This document shows, one piece after another, positions 1 to 6,552 of a stretch of 7,227 nucleotides of DNA. The notes beneath the pieces were generated by a model. The model saw nothing but the letters and a program-made list of their open reading frames with translations. It had not been told where the DNA came from and did no database searches. The stretch's first letter is position 1. Every line of letters starts with the position of its first letter. Source of the DNA: JAGGVT01 sp965369605 (lineage in GTDB: Bacteria > JAJVIF01 > JAGGVT01); assembly GCA_965369605.1 (NCBI GenBank), contig CBDURE010000166.1, positions 1-7,227 on the forward strand. Reading direction: 5' to 3'. The translations under genes and the position numbers were made by a program.

Positions 1-30
1 CAACTAAACCAAAGATAATGACCATGGGAA

Positions 31-264
31 ATTGTACTTATACCGTGTTTCTATTCAAGCCACAGCAAGAAAAGACGTCGGCGCTCTCGTGCGCGCATTG
101 TACTTATACCGTGTTTCTAGTCAAGCCACAGCGGTTTGACGATAACCGTGACACCAAGGTTAATTGTACTTATACCGTGTTTCTAGTCAAGCCACAGCGA
201 GCATAGTACCCGGAATATGTTGTTTTCGATTGTACTTATACCGTGTTTCTAGTCAAGCCACAGC
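31..264 (-). CRISPR. CRISPR array, 4 repeats and 3 spacers, type II-C-like repeat
   Basis: Four 36-bp repeats lie at 31-66, 97-132, 163-198 and 229-264, separated by three unrelated spacers of exactly 30 bp (67-96, 133-162, 199-228). Three repeats are identical; the one at 31-66 has a single change (T for G at its 24th base on the + strand). On the minus strand the repeat starts GCTGTGGCTTGACTAG and ends GGTATAAGTACAAT. The 36/30 geometry and the GYTGTRG...TACAAT ends are typical of Cas9-associated, especially II-C, arrays, where the crRNA is spacer followed by repeat; this orientation argues for minus-strand transcription. Positions 1-30 are also exactly 30 bp, so the array probably continues beyond the left edge with 1-30 as a further spacer. 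No cas1, cas2, cas9 or tracrRNA anti-repeat is visible in the window, so the subtype rests on repeat shape alone. Confidence 0.95.
229..256 (-). promoter_or_regulatory. Promoter embedded in the CRISPR repeat (same in each repeat)
   Basis: Read on the minus strand, each repeat contains TTGACT (here 251-256), a 16-bp gap, and TACAAT (229-234) at its very end. These match sigma-70 -35 and -10 boxes at near-ideal spacing, and initiation would fall about 7 bases into the following spacer. Equivalent boxes lie at 163-190 and 97-124. In the repeat at 31-66 the -35 is altered to TTGAAT. Known precedent: in Neisseria type II-C arrays each repeat carries an extended -10 ending in TACAAT and drives its own crRNA. 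Whether these boxes are active here is inference. Confidence 0.5.
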
Positions 265-348
265 GAGTTTCGCCCTCCTTCGTGCCCGTGCCGCGTATTC
301 TCTATACTTACGAAGCGGACAAAATAAAATATCATTAAGTTCACTATT
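265..348 (-). other. Gap between csrA and the CRISPR array
   Basis: These 84 bp separate the csrA stop from the first repeat in the transcription direction. The csrA-proximal part (about 318-348) is AT-rich. The array-proximal 30 bp (265-294) are GC-rich and look more like a spacer than a leader. No convincing terminator (stem followed by a T run) is present, so csrA transcripts could run into the array. The 36 bp at 295-330 match the repeat poorly (about 12 of 36, including an aligned TATA), so a decayed fifth repeat is possible but not supported. Confidence 0.3.
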
Positions 349-597
349 CTACTTTTTCTTCTTGGATTTGAGCATTTCTTCGACAGCTTGGAGGTCATCG
401 ACTGTGGCTGTGTCGCTGAGCGCCGCCTCTATTGTCGCATGTTCAACTTCGGTCAGGAGTTCGCCCCTCAATATGGAAATTTCCTTTGGGGCGTTGATGC
501 CGATTTTGACAATGTCCCCTTTGATCTCAACAATCGTTATTTCGATGTTCCCACCGATTAGTATCTTCTCGTTGATCTTCCTTGACAGTACGAGCAT
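349..597 (-). CDS. csrA: Carbon storage regulator CsrA (RNA-binding translational repressor)
   Basis: 82-residue CsrA/RsmA protein. It opens with MLVLSRKINEKILIG (strand 1) and continues with the family core: GD at 27-28, KIGINAPKEI at 31-40 and the RNA-contacting Arg44 in SILRGE. CsrA dimers bind GGA motifs in mRNA leaders, often over the ribosome binding site. Next to fliW, the expected main target is flagellin mRNA. The start at 597 is chosen because the domain begins exactly there and GAGGAA (602-607) lies 4 bases upstream; an in-frame extension to 672 would add 25 residues unlike any CsrA. The gene starts 16 bp after the fliW stop, so the two are almost certainly cotranscribed. It is longer than E. 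coli CsrA (61 residues), with a helical C-terminal extension that ends in a lysine run (KSKKKK). Confidence 0.96.
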   Translation of the reverse strand: MLVLSRKINEKILIGGNIEITIVEIKGDIVKIGINAPKEISILRGELLTEVEHATIEAALSDTATVDDLQAVEEMLKSKKKK

Positions 598-613
598 ATC
601 ATTCCTCGTGTTG

Positions 614-1270
614 TCAGGCCGATTCCGGTGGGGACACCACCTCCCCGGCACTGACGTTGGCTTTATCATCAAATGTTATATTTTTATCCGCAGCCTCATC
701 CCCCGTATTGGCCGCCGATTCAGTTGCCACCTTAACCGCCGGAGATGTGCATCCAACGGAAACAAGAACTTCATTTTCATCCGATTGCCCCGCTTTTTCA
801 TCAAAAAGCGGCTGCGCCACTTTGTAGGGGCCCTTTTCCAGAATGACCTGCCATCCTCTTCTGGCCTTTGCCTGCAGGATTAACGGCGCTGCCAGATTAG
901 CTGTAATCCCGCTCGGATTGCCTTGCGGAACCGTCACAAGAACCAGAACCTGGACATCGCCATCGGCTTCATCGAGTCCAAGGCGCATAATCCCCGGCTC
1001 GTCCTGCCGTATGATGTAATCCGGAAAAGCAATCATCGGATTCATCACCGGTATCGCCAAATCATCGCGATCAAGCGAATGAAGCCACATGAATATCGTC
1101 TCGCTTTTAGGGTCGGCGTTAATCAGTGCGAAACGATTACTGTTTTTCAGCCCCGCCAAACCTCTGGGGAAATCCCAGACATACTCAGCCGGAACATCCA
1201 GCTCCCCGAATCGGGATGAGTTAAGCCGTATGGTGGAGGAATCTTTTGGATTCGTTATATTTTCCTGCAA
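614..1270 (-). CDS. fliW: Flagellar assembly factor FliW (CsrA antagonist)
   Basis: 218 residues. The FliW core covers about residues 14-150: SRFGELDVPAEYVWDFPRGL (19-38), the MWLHSLDRDDLAIPVMNP block (61-78) and the conserved ANLAAPLILQAKARRGWQVI stretch (124-143). FliW binds CsrA and relieves repression of flagellin mRNA; newly made flagellin competes for FliW, closing the feedback loop. The start is TTG, supported by GGAGAG at 1275-1280, 4 bases upstream; no in-frame ATG lies before the conserved domain. FliW is usually about 150 residues. Here about 60 extra C-terminal residues (157-218) form an acidic, Ala/Ser/Thr-rich, probably disordered tail of unknown role. The gene precedes csrA by 16 bp and has its own promoter. 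The core assignment is firm; the tail's role is unknown. Confidence 0.94.
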   Translation of the reverse strand: MQENITNPKDSSTIRLNSSRFGELDVPAEYVWDFPRGLAGLKNSNRFALINADPKSETIFMWLHSLDRDDLAIPVMNPMIAFPDYIIRQDEPGIMRLGLDEADGDVQVLVLVTVPQGNPSGITANLAAPLILQAKARRGWQVILEKGPYKVAQPLFDEKAGQSDENEVLVSVGCTSPAVKVATESAANTGDEAADKNITFDDKANVSAGEVVSPPESA

Positions 1271-1274
1271 TGCG

Positions 1275-1280
1275 CTCTCC
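1275..1280 (-). promoter_or_regulatory. Ribosome binding site of fliW, decides the TTG start
   Basis: GGAGAG on the minus strand, 4 bases before TTG at 1268-1270. It is the only Shine-Dalgarno-like sequence near the beginning of the FliW domain. It contains a GGA, and a second GGA lies 8 bases upstream at the foot of a hairpin, so CsrA binding here is conceivable. Confidence 0.6.
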
Positions 1281-1285
1281 AGTCA

Positions 1286-1303
1286 TCCGGCTAAAACGCC
1301 GGA
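1286..1303 (-). promoter_or_regulatory. 5' hairpin in the fliW-csrA mRNA leader
   Basis: A perfect 6-bp stem, TCCGGC (1298-1303) pairing with GCCGGA (1286-1291), closes a 6-base loop GTTTTA. The start site predicted from the -10 box at 1308-1313 falls at about 1299-1303, so the hairpin would sit at the extreme 5' end of the transcript, 5 bases before the GGAGAG site. It could stabilise the mRNA or position GGA motifs for CsrA. It has no T run and is not a terminator for flgL. Function is inferred. Confidence 0.45.
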
Positions 1304-1307
1304 CACG

Positions 1308-1316
1308 ATTATACCA
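1308..1316 (-). promoter_or_regulatory. Extended -10 sigma-70 promoter for fliW-csrA
   Basis: The minus strand reads TGGTATAAT, a perfect TATAAT -10 (1308-1313) with the TGn extension (1314-1316). The hexamer 17 bp upstream, TGTAAA, matches the -35 consensus at only 3 of 6 positions, which is common for extended -10 promoters. It lies in the 153-bp gap between the flgL stop and the fliW start, so fliW-csrA can be expressed apart from the junction genes. No sigma-28 type promoter (TAAA and GCCGATAA) was seen in the gap. Confidence 0.65.
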
Positions 1317-1395
1317 GAATTAATAAAGTTTTACATCTCTTAAAAGCCGTGGTGAGAGCTTTCCCTTCTTTCCCTTATATATTTATCGAACAGAC

Positions 1396-1420
1396 AAGCG
1401 AGTAATTGAATCATTCGCTT
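1396..1420 (-). terminator. Weak stem-loop after flgL
   Basis: AAGCGA (1415-1420) can pair with TCGCTT (1396-1401) around a 13-base loop, beginning 3 bases after the flgL stop. The stem is only 6 bp and no T run follows, so it is at best a poor terminator or an mRNA 3'-end stabiliser. Some flgL transcripts could therefore read into fliW. Confidence 0.2.
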
Positions 1421-1423
1421 ATT

Positions 1424-4144
1424 CTATCTTAAAAAATCCAGTAAACTGATTGTCAGGACTCTGCTACCCACATTCAACGCCGCGTGAAGCAAAGCCTCCT
1501 GCTCCCCAAGCGCCATGATTACTTCCGCGATATTCGCGCTTTCGATATCCGCGCGATCTGAGCGGAGATTAAAATCCTTGTTCATGAGCAGTGTCGATGT
1601 CCTTTCGAACCGATTTGCGGTCGCGCCGATAAACGCCTGATGCTGGAGGAAATTATCCATGTCAAGGTCAATCATGCCGAGATATTCATCGCCCACTTTA
1701 TCGCTGCGTGTCGGGTCGAGAAGGCCATCCGTTGTGATTGAGTGAAATCCAAGCACATCGGTTTCAGTTTCAAACATGCTGTTGAAAATATCCCGGTCAA
1801 TTCCATCAGGATTGGCGGCTGATATTTTCAATCCGGTGATTTTACGCGTTGTTGTGTTTTCGATTACCAGGCGCCCTGAGCGGTCGTAACTCACTTTTGC
1901 CTTCGTGCCGAGGAATTCATCGTACGCTCGTATCAGATCCTCAAAAGTGTCTGTTGTGCGATACACTATTGAATGTGATCTGCCCTCTTCTTCGAACGTG
2001 ATAATGTCGCCATCGAAAAGTCCCGTGAATTCGCTATCCTGGTTTGTGAGTCCACTTAGCAGTGTGCTTTCTTCCGCAAGTCCAAGCAGCGAATCCCTGG
2101 TTTCGATTAATGTATTGAAAATATTTTGAGGTTCCAGTTTGATTCCCTTGCCCCTGGATGTTCCACCGCCGTCGATTGCCGTACCAACCACGAAACCGAG
2201 ATCCACCAGAGCGGTTCCAGCTGTGATTGCAAGGTCAACGCCGCGAACATCGCTGCCATCATCGAATGAGGAAATGCTGATATATTCCGCGCCGGGAAGA
2301 CCCTCGACTGTCGCGTTGATACTTCCGAAGAGTTCGGCATCAGAGGAAAACTGCATGTTGATTTCACTTACAAGAGCGTTGATATCCGCGTATGCGCCAT
2401 CCCGCAAAGTGATAGTGATTGGGTCGAGATTTATTCCCGAATATGAAACAGACGGCCCAAGGTCGATTTCCATTGTATCGTTTACACCAGCTGTAATTGT
2501 TACCGGAAAAGCGGCAATAGGGATACCGTCAATATGAGCGAGAGTTGGATCCTCCAGCAGCCCAAGCCCTGTAAGCGTACCTGCGGTTGAATCTGTCAGT
2601 TGGAGCGCATCAGCAGTGATCTCATACCCCGTCTTGACAGTTTCAATCAGAACACGGCCATTTTCCTCCCGGGCGATTACTACACCCCGGAGAGTTACCT
2701 CATTGTCAAACTGGTAATTTAGTTCATCTATCAACTCAGAAAGTGTTCCGGTATTCGCGGCTCTCAGGTCAACTTCAACCTGCTCAGGATTTTCTCCTGT
2801 ACGGCTTATCATTGAATTAATATCGATGAAGAATTTGTCGGTGCCGTCTGTACCAGCTGTACCCGAGTTAGTGAGTGGCGCCGGGTCGGGAGCCGCGATA
2901 AGATTCAGATCGGCTGAATCGGAGGCTGAATCCAGTGTGTCGTCAATGTCACCACCGATTTGCAAAGCGGCTGTTCCGATTAATGCTCCTGTTTCAACAG
3001 TTGACAGCCTTAAAGAGCCAGCGATATCCTCCACGAGAATCTTGTCAGTGCCGAAAGCAATATCAACTTCATTCTGAATTGCCGCTGCGAGTTCAGTAAC
3101 ATCGGCATATGTGCCTTGTGGAATAACTATGCTGTGCGCTGCGGCAACACCATCGTTTGCATTAGCGCCAAGATGCAGATTAAGAACGTTGTTTGTATCG
3201 TCATAAGTAAGATTTGCGACAGCGCCCGCCGCATCGAATATCGCGCCTGTTGAATCAATTACCGGCATGGTTGGTGCGGTTATGCCCCGATTGAACGCTC
3301 CCCGCAAATTCAGCCCCAGGTCATCAAGGAGAATACCATCCTGGTCATCTGAGATTTCAATTTTTTCCGAACTTGTTGTCGATTCCAGTTTGAGATATCC
3401 GCTGTCAGTGGTAGCCATTACCTTGATGCCATCCTTGGCATTTATCATGTCTCTGACATCCTCAAGCGTGTGCGTATTATTAACGATTATTGTTTTGTCG
3501 TTTATGGTTAGTTTTCCGCTGAATCCCATGGGCTCATCAACAGGCAGATAATCTCCCTTGAGAGTGTAGGTTTGTTCCAGAAACATTTCCTTGCCGTTGA
3601 TATTGAATTGCAGACGGTTTAAATCGCCGATTCTCCTGTGAATTTTCCCCAAATCTCCTATGAAATTAACCGAGCTGAGGAATCCATCCCATTTTGAATT
3701 TGACCCGATAAATGAATTGGTCATGGTTTCATAGCCGCTGAAAATATACCTGTCGCGGAACAAACTCTGGCTGTCTTCCAGCATTGCCTGAAGATATTGG
3801 TCGGTACTGAGCGCGAGAGCTCCACGGTCAGCGGGGGATAGGGAGTCATTGGCGCCATAGACTATGTCAGTTCGAGCGTCTGTGATTCTGGTAATCATAC
3901 TTTGCATTAACGTGTCCATGTACTCGACTTGTGACAGGCCGTTTGAAATGTTCTTCTGATACTGCGCGATTTTTTGTTCCTGCGCTTTAAAACTCAGGAT
4001 ATGCCCGATTGCAAGGGGACCATCCGACGGTTTTGAGTAATTGACTCCACGCGCGATTTTGAATTGGTATTCAAGCAGCTTCTCATTGATGCCGCCGATG
4101 TTCCTTAAAAACTGCTTGACCATCATGCCCTGTGTAACTCGCAC
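1424..4144 (-). CDS. flgL: Flagellar hook-associated protein 3 FlgL, greatly enlarged
   Basis: 906 residues against about 300 in E. coli FlgL. The N-terminal D0/D1 helices (1-145) have the family pattern: MRVTQGMM, an N-G-L-S-Q-V-E helix near 68-74 and RDRYIFSGYET at 130-140. The C-terminal D1/D0 segment (about 830-906) carries SDRADIESANIAEVI and ends VLTISLLDFLR, a classic FlgL end. FlgL is exported through the flagellar type III system and forms the second junction layer, on which flagellin assembles. The central 600 residues hold about five beta-rich modules (about 208-256, 318-386, 436-506, 555-626 and 710-772). Several share a strand, then G-x-YAD-[IV], then a helix, and resemble flagellin-hook-IN type inserts. 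The start is GTG with a strong AGAGGTGAT site. It follows flgK by 41 bp. The open frame is continuous, so this looks like a real large protein and not an artefact. Confidence 0.93.
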   Translation of the reverse strand: MRVTQGMMVKQFLRNIGGINEKLLEYQFKIARGVNYSKPSDGPLAIGHILSFKAQEQKIAQYQKNISNGLSQVEYMDTLMQSMITRITDARTDIVYGANDSLSPADRGALALSTDQYLQAMLEDSQSLFRDRYIFSGYETMTNSFIGSNSKWDGFLSSVNFIGDLGKIHRRIGDLNRLQFNINGKEMFLEQTYTLKGDYLPVDEPMGFSGKLTINDKTIIVNNTHTLEDVRDMINAKDGIKVMATTDSGYLKLESTTSSEKIEISDDQDGILLDDLGLNLRGAFNRGITAPTMPVIDSTGAIFDAAGAVANLTYDDTNNVLNLHLGANANDGVAAAHSIVIPQGTYADVTELAAAIQNEVDIAFGTDKILVEDIAGSLRLSTVETGALIGTAALQIGGDIDDTLDSASDSADLNLIAAPDPAPLTNSGTAGTDGTDKFFIDINSMISRTGENPEQVEVDLRAANTGTLSELIDELNYQFDNEVTLRGVVIAREENGRVLIETVKTGYEITADALQLTDSTAGTLTGLGLLEDPTLAHIDGIPIAAFPVTITAGVNDTMEIDLGPSVSYSGINLDPITITLRDGAYADINALVSEINMQFSSDAELFGSINATVEGLPGAEYISISSFDDGSDVRGVDLAITAGTALVDLGFVVGTAIDGGGTSRGKGIKLEPQNIFNTLIETRDSLLGLAEESTLLSGLTNQDSEFTGLFDGDIITFEEEGRSHSIVYRTTDTFEDLIRAYDEFLGTKAKVSYDRSGRLVIENTTTRKITGLKISAANPDGIDRDIFNSMFETETDVLGFHSITTDGLLDPTRSDKVGDEYLGMIDLDMDNFLQHQAFIGATANRFERTSTLLMNKDFNLRSDRADIESANIAEVIMALGEQEALLHAALNVGSRVLTISLLDFLR

Positions 4145-4149
4145 TTTAT

Positions 4150-4158
4150 ATCACCTCT
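4150..4158 (-). promoter_or_regulatory. Ribosome binding site of flgL, decides the GTG start
   Basis: AGAGGTGAT on the minus strand, 5 bases before GTG (4142-4144), is nearly the full complement of the 16S rRNA 3' end. It is stronger than the sites of its neighbours, which use GGGAG-type sequences. It fixes the start so that the protein begins MRVTQ, as expected for FlgL. Confidence 0.75.
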
Positions 4159-4185
4159 GAATTGCTTTCAGCATTATTACTGCAA

Positions 4186-5982
4186 TTAACTGGATCCCAA
4201 ACCAAAGATTATGGTTTCTATCATGGAATCCAATGTTGATGAAACTCTGGCGGCTCCCTCGAAAGCTCGCTGGTATTGAATCATGTTCAATGATTCCTCA
4301 TCTATTGAAACACCGCTGATTTGCGATCTTTGGTTATCAAGTTGGCTTAGAAGCATTCCCTGATTTGTTACAAGACGGTAGTTAGCCTGAGCCTGCGAAC
4401 CAAGTTTTCCGATAATGCCGTTGTAATAATCCATAAAGGAGGAACCCTCAACCGCGTTCATGCTGTCGTTTAATTCAGCGATATTCAACGCGTTCGAGTT
4501 GTCGCCAGCGCCGGAGAACATTCCGAATTCATCCTCACTTGCCGCGGCGATGATATCCAGATTATCCTGAAGAGCCAGTGAGATACTTATCATGTCCATT
4601 GCGTTTGTATATGATCTCGCGGTTTCCGTGCTGACAACTTCAGCATCAGTTACTCCGGTTATCGCAGTAAGGAAATTGGATGAGCCTTCATGAGTATGAA
4701 TCGTCTCGCTGACATCAGACGGGTTATACAAATCCAGTTTAATTCGTATGCCGGTGTAGTCATCAGAAAGCGATGCCCTGACAGACGGCTGCGCCTGGTT
4801 TATCTTCTCAAGCAGTTCCCCAACTGTTATCGCCTCAGCAGGGGTAATATCCTCTTGCGTTATTACGATTTCAGTATTCTGAACATAGAATTTACCGCTT
4901 GTAATGCCTAGTTCATCAATTGGCGTATCAAGAGTTGTTCCCGGTGGCAATGCTATTGTTCCTGTCATCGATGCTGTTTTGTAATCATTGAAAAATGACC
5001 TGCCGGATTTCCCATCCATGCCATAACCAAGCCGATGCTGGTGGTTAATTCTGTTCACCAGAGCCGAGGCGCATCGGTTAAGTTTGTCCTGATATTCAGG
5101 AATAACCTCATCCCGCATTTCAAGCAGGCCTTTCAACTCACCTGCTGTAATTCGCGGCACTATGCCATTGTCGAAAAAGATATCAACATCGCCATAGTCT
5201 GATTCCAATTTCGTGCGAGTAACAAGCTCAACAACATGCTCCTTGTCCACGACAGCCATACCGTTTATCAGAATAGCAACTTCGCCATGAGCCCTTTCCA
5301 CAGTGTCTGTATTGACAAGAGCGCTAAGTTGCTCAACCAGAAGATCACGGGCATCCTTCAGGTCGTTTGCATTGTCGCCAATTCCCTCAATAGCTATTAC
5401 CTGAACATTGATATCCGCTATCTGGTGGAGGATATTGTTAATTTCATTAACGCTCATCACGATTGAACGGTTCTGATCCTCTCTGAGTGATTTCAGTTCA
5501 GTGTCCAGCATATTGAAAGTTTCCGCTAGATTAATGCCCTTCTCCCGCACATTGGCGCGTTCACTGTTCAACTCGGGCTGGTTGGACAAATCCGAGAAAC
5601 TGTTAAACAGCTCGGTTATTACGCTTGACAATCCTGAATCGCTTGGCTCGTTGAGTGTAACCTCAAGCCTTGAAAATCCGGTTTCCTTCGCGGCGAACCA
5701 TCCGGAATCGCTGGTTGAATGCCTGATAATGTGATCAAGATATACATCGCGTATTCGCTCAATCGAACGCACATTCACACCCGTTCCCAATTGAAGGGGA
5801 ACACTGCCCGGACGGTTCATTCCGGGATATACAATAGGCCTGGTGGCGACTAATTCAGGACGCTGCCGTGAATATCCCGGCGTGTTGGCGTTCGCGATAT
5901 TATGCGCGGTAACCTCAAGCCCTTTTTGTGCCGCCATGAGGGCTCTCATTGAGATTGAAAATCCGAAAAAGGTTGATACCAT
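4186..5982 (-). CDS. flgK: Flagellar hook-associated protein 1 FlgK
   Basis: 598 residues, against 547 in E. coli. The N-terminus (4-45) is the flagellar rod/hook/HAP signature: FFGFSISMRALMAAQKGLEV followed by HNIANANTPGYSRQ. The C-terminus (about 556-596) has the matching GVSIDEESLNMIQYQRAFEG motif and final helix. The two ends pair into the D0/D1 coiled coil. FlgK forms the first junction layer on the hook and is exported with help from FlgN. Residues 120-330 are the typical FlgK D2 region, including INHQHRLGYGMDG (312-324). About 340-445 contain an added beta module (LGITSGKFYV, then TVGELLEKINQAQPSVRASL) resembling the repeated modules of the neighbouring FlgL. The ATG start has GGGAGAG (5987-5993) 4 bases upstream and lies 21 bp after flgN. 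The coding frame is intact. Confidence 0.97.
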   Translation of the reverse strand: MVSTFFGFSISMRALMAAQKGLEVTAHNIANANTPGYSRQRPELVATRPIVYPGMNRPGSVPLQLGTGVNVRSIERIRDVYLDHIIRHSTSDSGWFAAKETGFSRLEVTLNEPSDSGLSSVITELFNSFSDLSNQPELNSERANVREKGINLAETFNMLDTELKSLREDQNRSIVMSVNEINNILHQIADINVQVIAIEGIGDNANDLKDARDLLVEQLSALVNTDTVERAHGEVAILINGMAVVDKEHVVELVTRTKLESDYGDVDIFFDNGIVPRITAGELKGLLEMRDEVIPEYQDKLNRCASALVNRINHQHRLGYGMDGKSGRSFFNDYKTASMTGTIALPPGTTLDTPIDELGITSGKFYVQNTEIVITQEDITPAEAITVGELLEKINQAQPSVRASLSDDYTGIRIKLDLYNPSDVSETIHTHEGSSNFLTAITGVTDAEVVSTETARSYTNAMDMISISLALQDNLDIIAAASEDEFGMFSGAGDNSNALNIAELNDSMNAVEGSSFMDYYNGIIGKLGSQAQANYRLVTNQGMLLSQLDNQRSQISGVSIDEESLNMIQYQRAFEGAARVSSTLDSMIETIIFGLGSS

Positions 5983-6003
5983 CTTACTCTCCCAAAATCT
6001 TGA

Positions 6004-6528
6004 TTAAATCTTCTGATCCAGAAGCCGCTGACTTGTATCGACTTTCTTTTCTGTTACGCCTTTTGCATCGTATGTTTCCGTGCTGACATGGGTCAGAAGG
6101 CATTCCATGCATGATTGAAGAACCTCTCGCCCCTGTTGAATCAGCAGGCGATTTGTCTCCTGGATCTTCGCGACATCCTGAAGTATCGCCCTGAGATTTC
6201 CCTTGACTCTTTCCTGAGACCTGAAAGCCATTGTCAGGTCTTTCTCGGGAATTCCATCACCGGGAAAAGCCTTTCTCCACGATAGGGTGTCTTTTGCCGG
6301 TCGGGTCAATCGAGCCGCGATGAAATTATCGAGAAGTTCAGAGCGTTCCCTTTCGAGATTTCTGATCTTTGCGATTGATTCCTCGATCTCAAATGTAACC
6401 TTCTTGATCTGCTCAGGATTGGATTCAATCAGGTACTCCTGCTTTTGTGTCAGAAGCCGTTTGATATGCTCATAGTGCATAAGTTCTTTTTCGAGGATTT
6501 GTGTTTCCCCAAGAATATATTTTGGCAT
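6004..6528 (-). CDS. flgN: FlgN-type export chaperone for FlgK and FlgL
   Basis: 174 residues, mostly helical and charged, as expected of a FlgN-family chaperone. N-terminal helices (about 8-70) are rich in heptad-like Leu/Ile/Glu/Lys positions (LEKELMHYEHIKRLLTQKQE, then IRNLERERSELL). A second helical part (about 105-140) contains IQETNRLLIQQGREVLQSC, matching the family pattern of Asn-x-x-Leu-Leu near the end, followed by a short TYDAKG motif at 152-157. FlgN binds the C-terminal helices of FlgK and FlgL in the cytoplasm, preventing premature aggregation and guiding them to the export gate. Its position directly before flgK and flgL supports the call, because sequence conservation in this family is low. 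The ATG is preceded by GGGAG (6536-6540), 7 bases away. It is the first gene of the run; no flgM precedes it here. Confidence 0.85.
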   Translation of the reverse strand: MPKYILGETQILEKELMHYEHIKRLLTQKQEYLIESNPEQIKKVTFEIEESIAKIRNLERERSELLDNFIAARLTRPAKDTLSWRKAFPGDGIPEKDLTMAFRSQERVKGNLRAILQDVAKIQETNRLLIQQGREVLQSCMECLLTHVSTETYDAKGVTEKKVDTSQRLLDQKI

Positions 6529-6552
6529 GATAATTCTCCCGTTGAAAAATAT

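Noticed and set aside
18..206. Plus-strand frame encoding a repeated CTYTVFLVKPQ peptide
   Set aside because: The peptide repeats only because the CRISPR repeat plus spacer is 66 bp, a multiple of three; it is not a protein gene.
295..330. Decayed fifth CRISPR repeat
   Set aside because: It is correctly spaced but only about 12 of 36 bases match, little above chance.
349..672. Longer csrA with 25 extra N-terminal residues
   Set aside because: The CsrA domain starts at MLVLSRK (597) with its own ribosome site, and the extension overlaps the end of fliW.
164..883. 239-codon plus-strand frame
   Set aside because: It begins inside the CRISPR array and lies antisense to csrA and fliW; the translation is low-quality and resembles no family.
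1340..1365. Terminator between flgL and fliW (AAAGC/GCTTT stem)
   Set aside because: A 5-bp stem with a 10-base loop and no clean T run on the minus strand; too weak to call.
2107..2367. 86-codon minus-strand frame within flgL
   Set aside because: An out-of-frame shadow of flgL; there is no sign of a frameshift in the flgL frame.
1905..3551. Several plus-strand frames opposite flgL
   Set aside because: All are antisense shadows of a continuous, recognisable coding frame.
4690..5734. Plus-strand frames opposite flgK
   Set aside because: Antisense to an intact and well-conserved flgK; no family resemblance.
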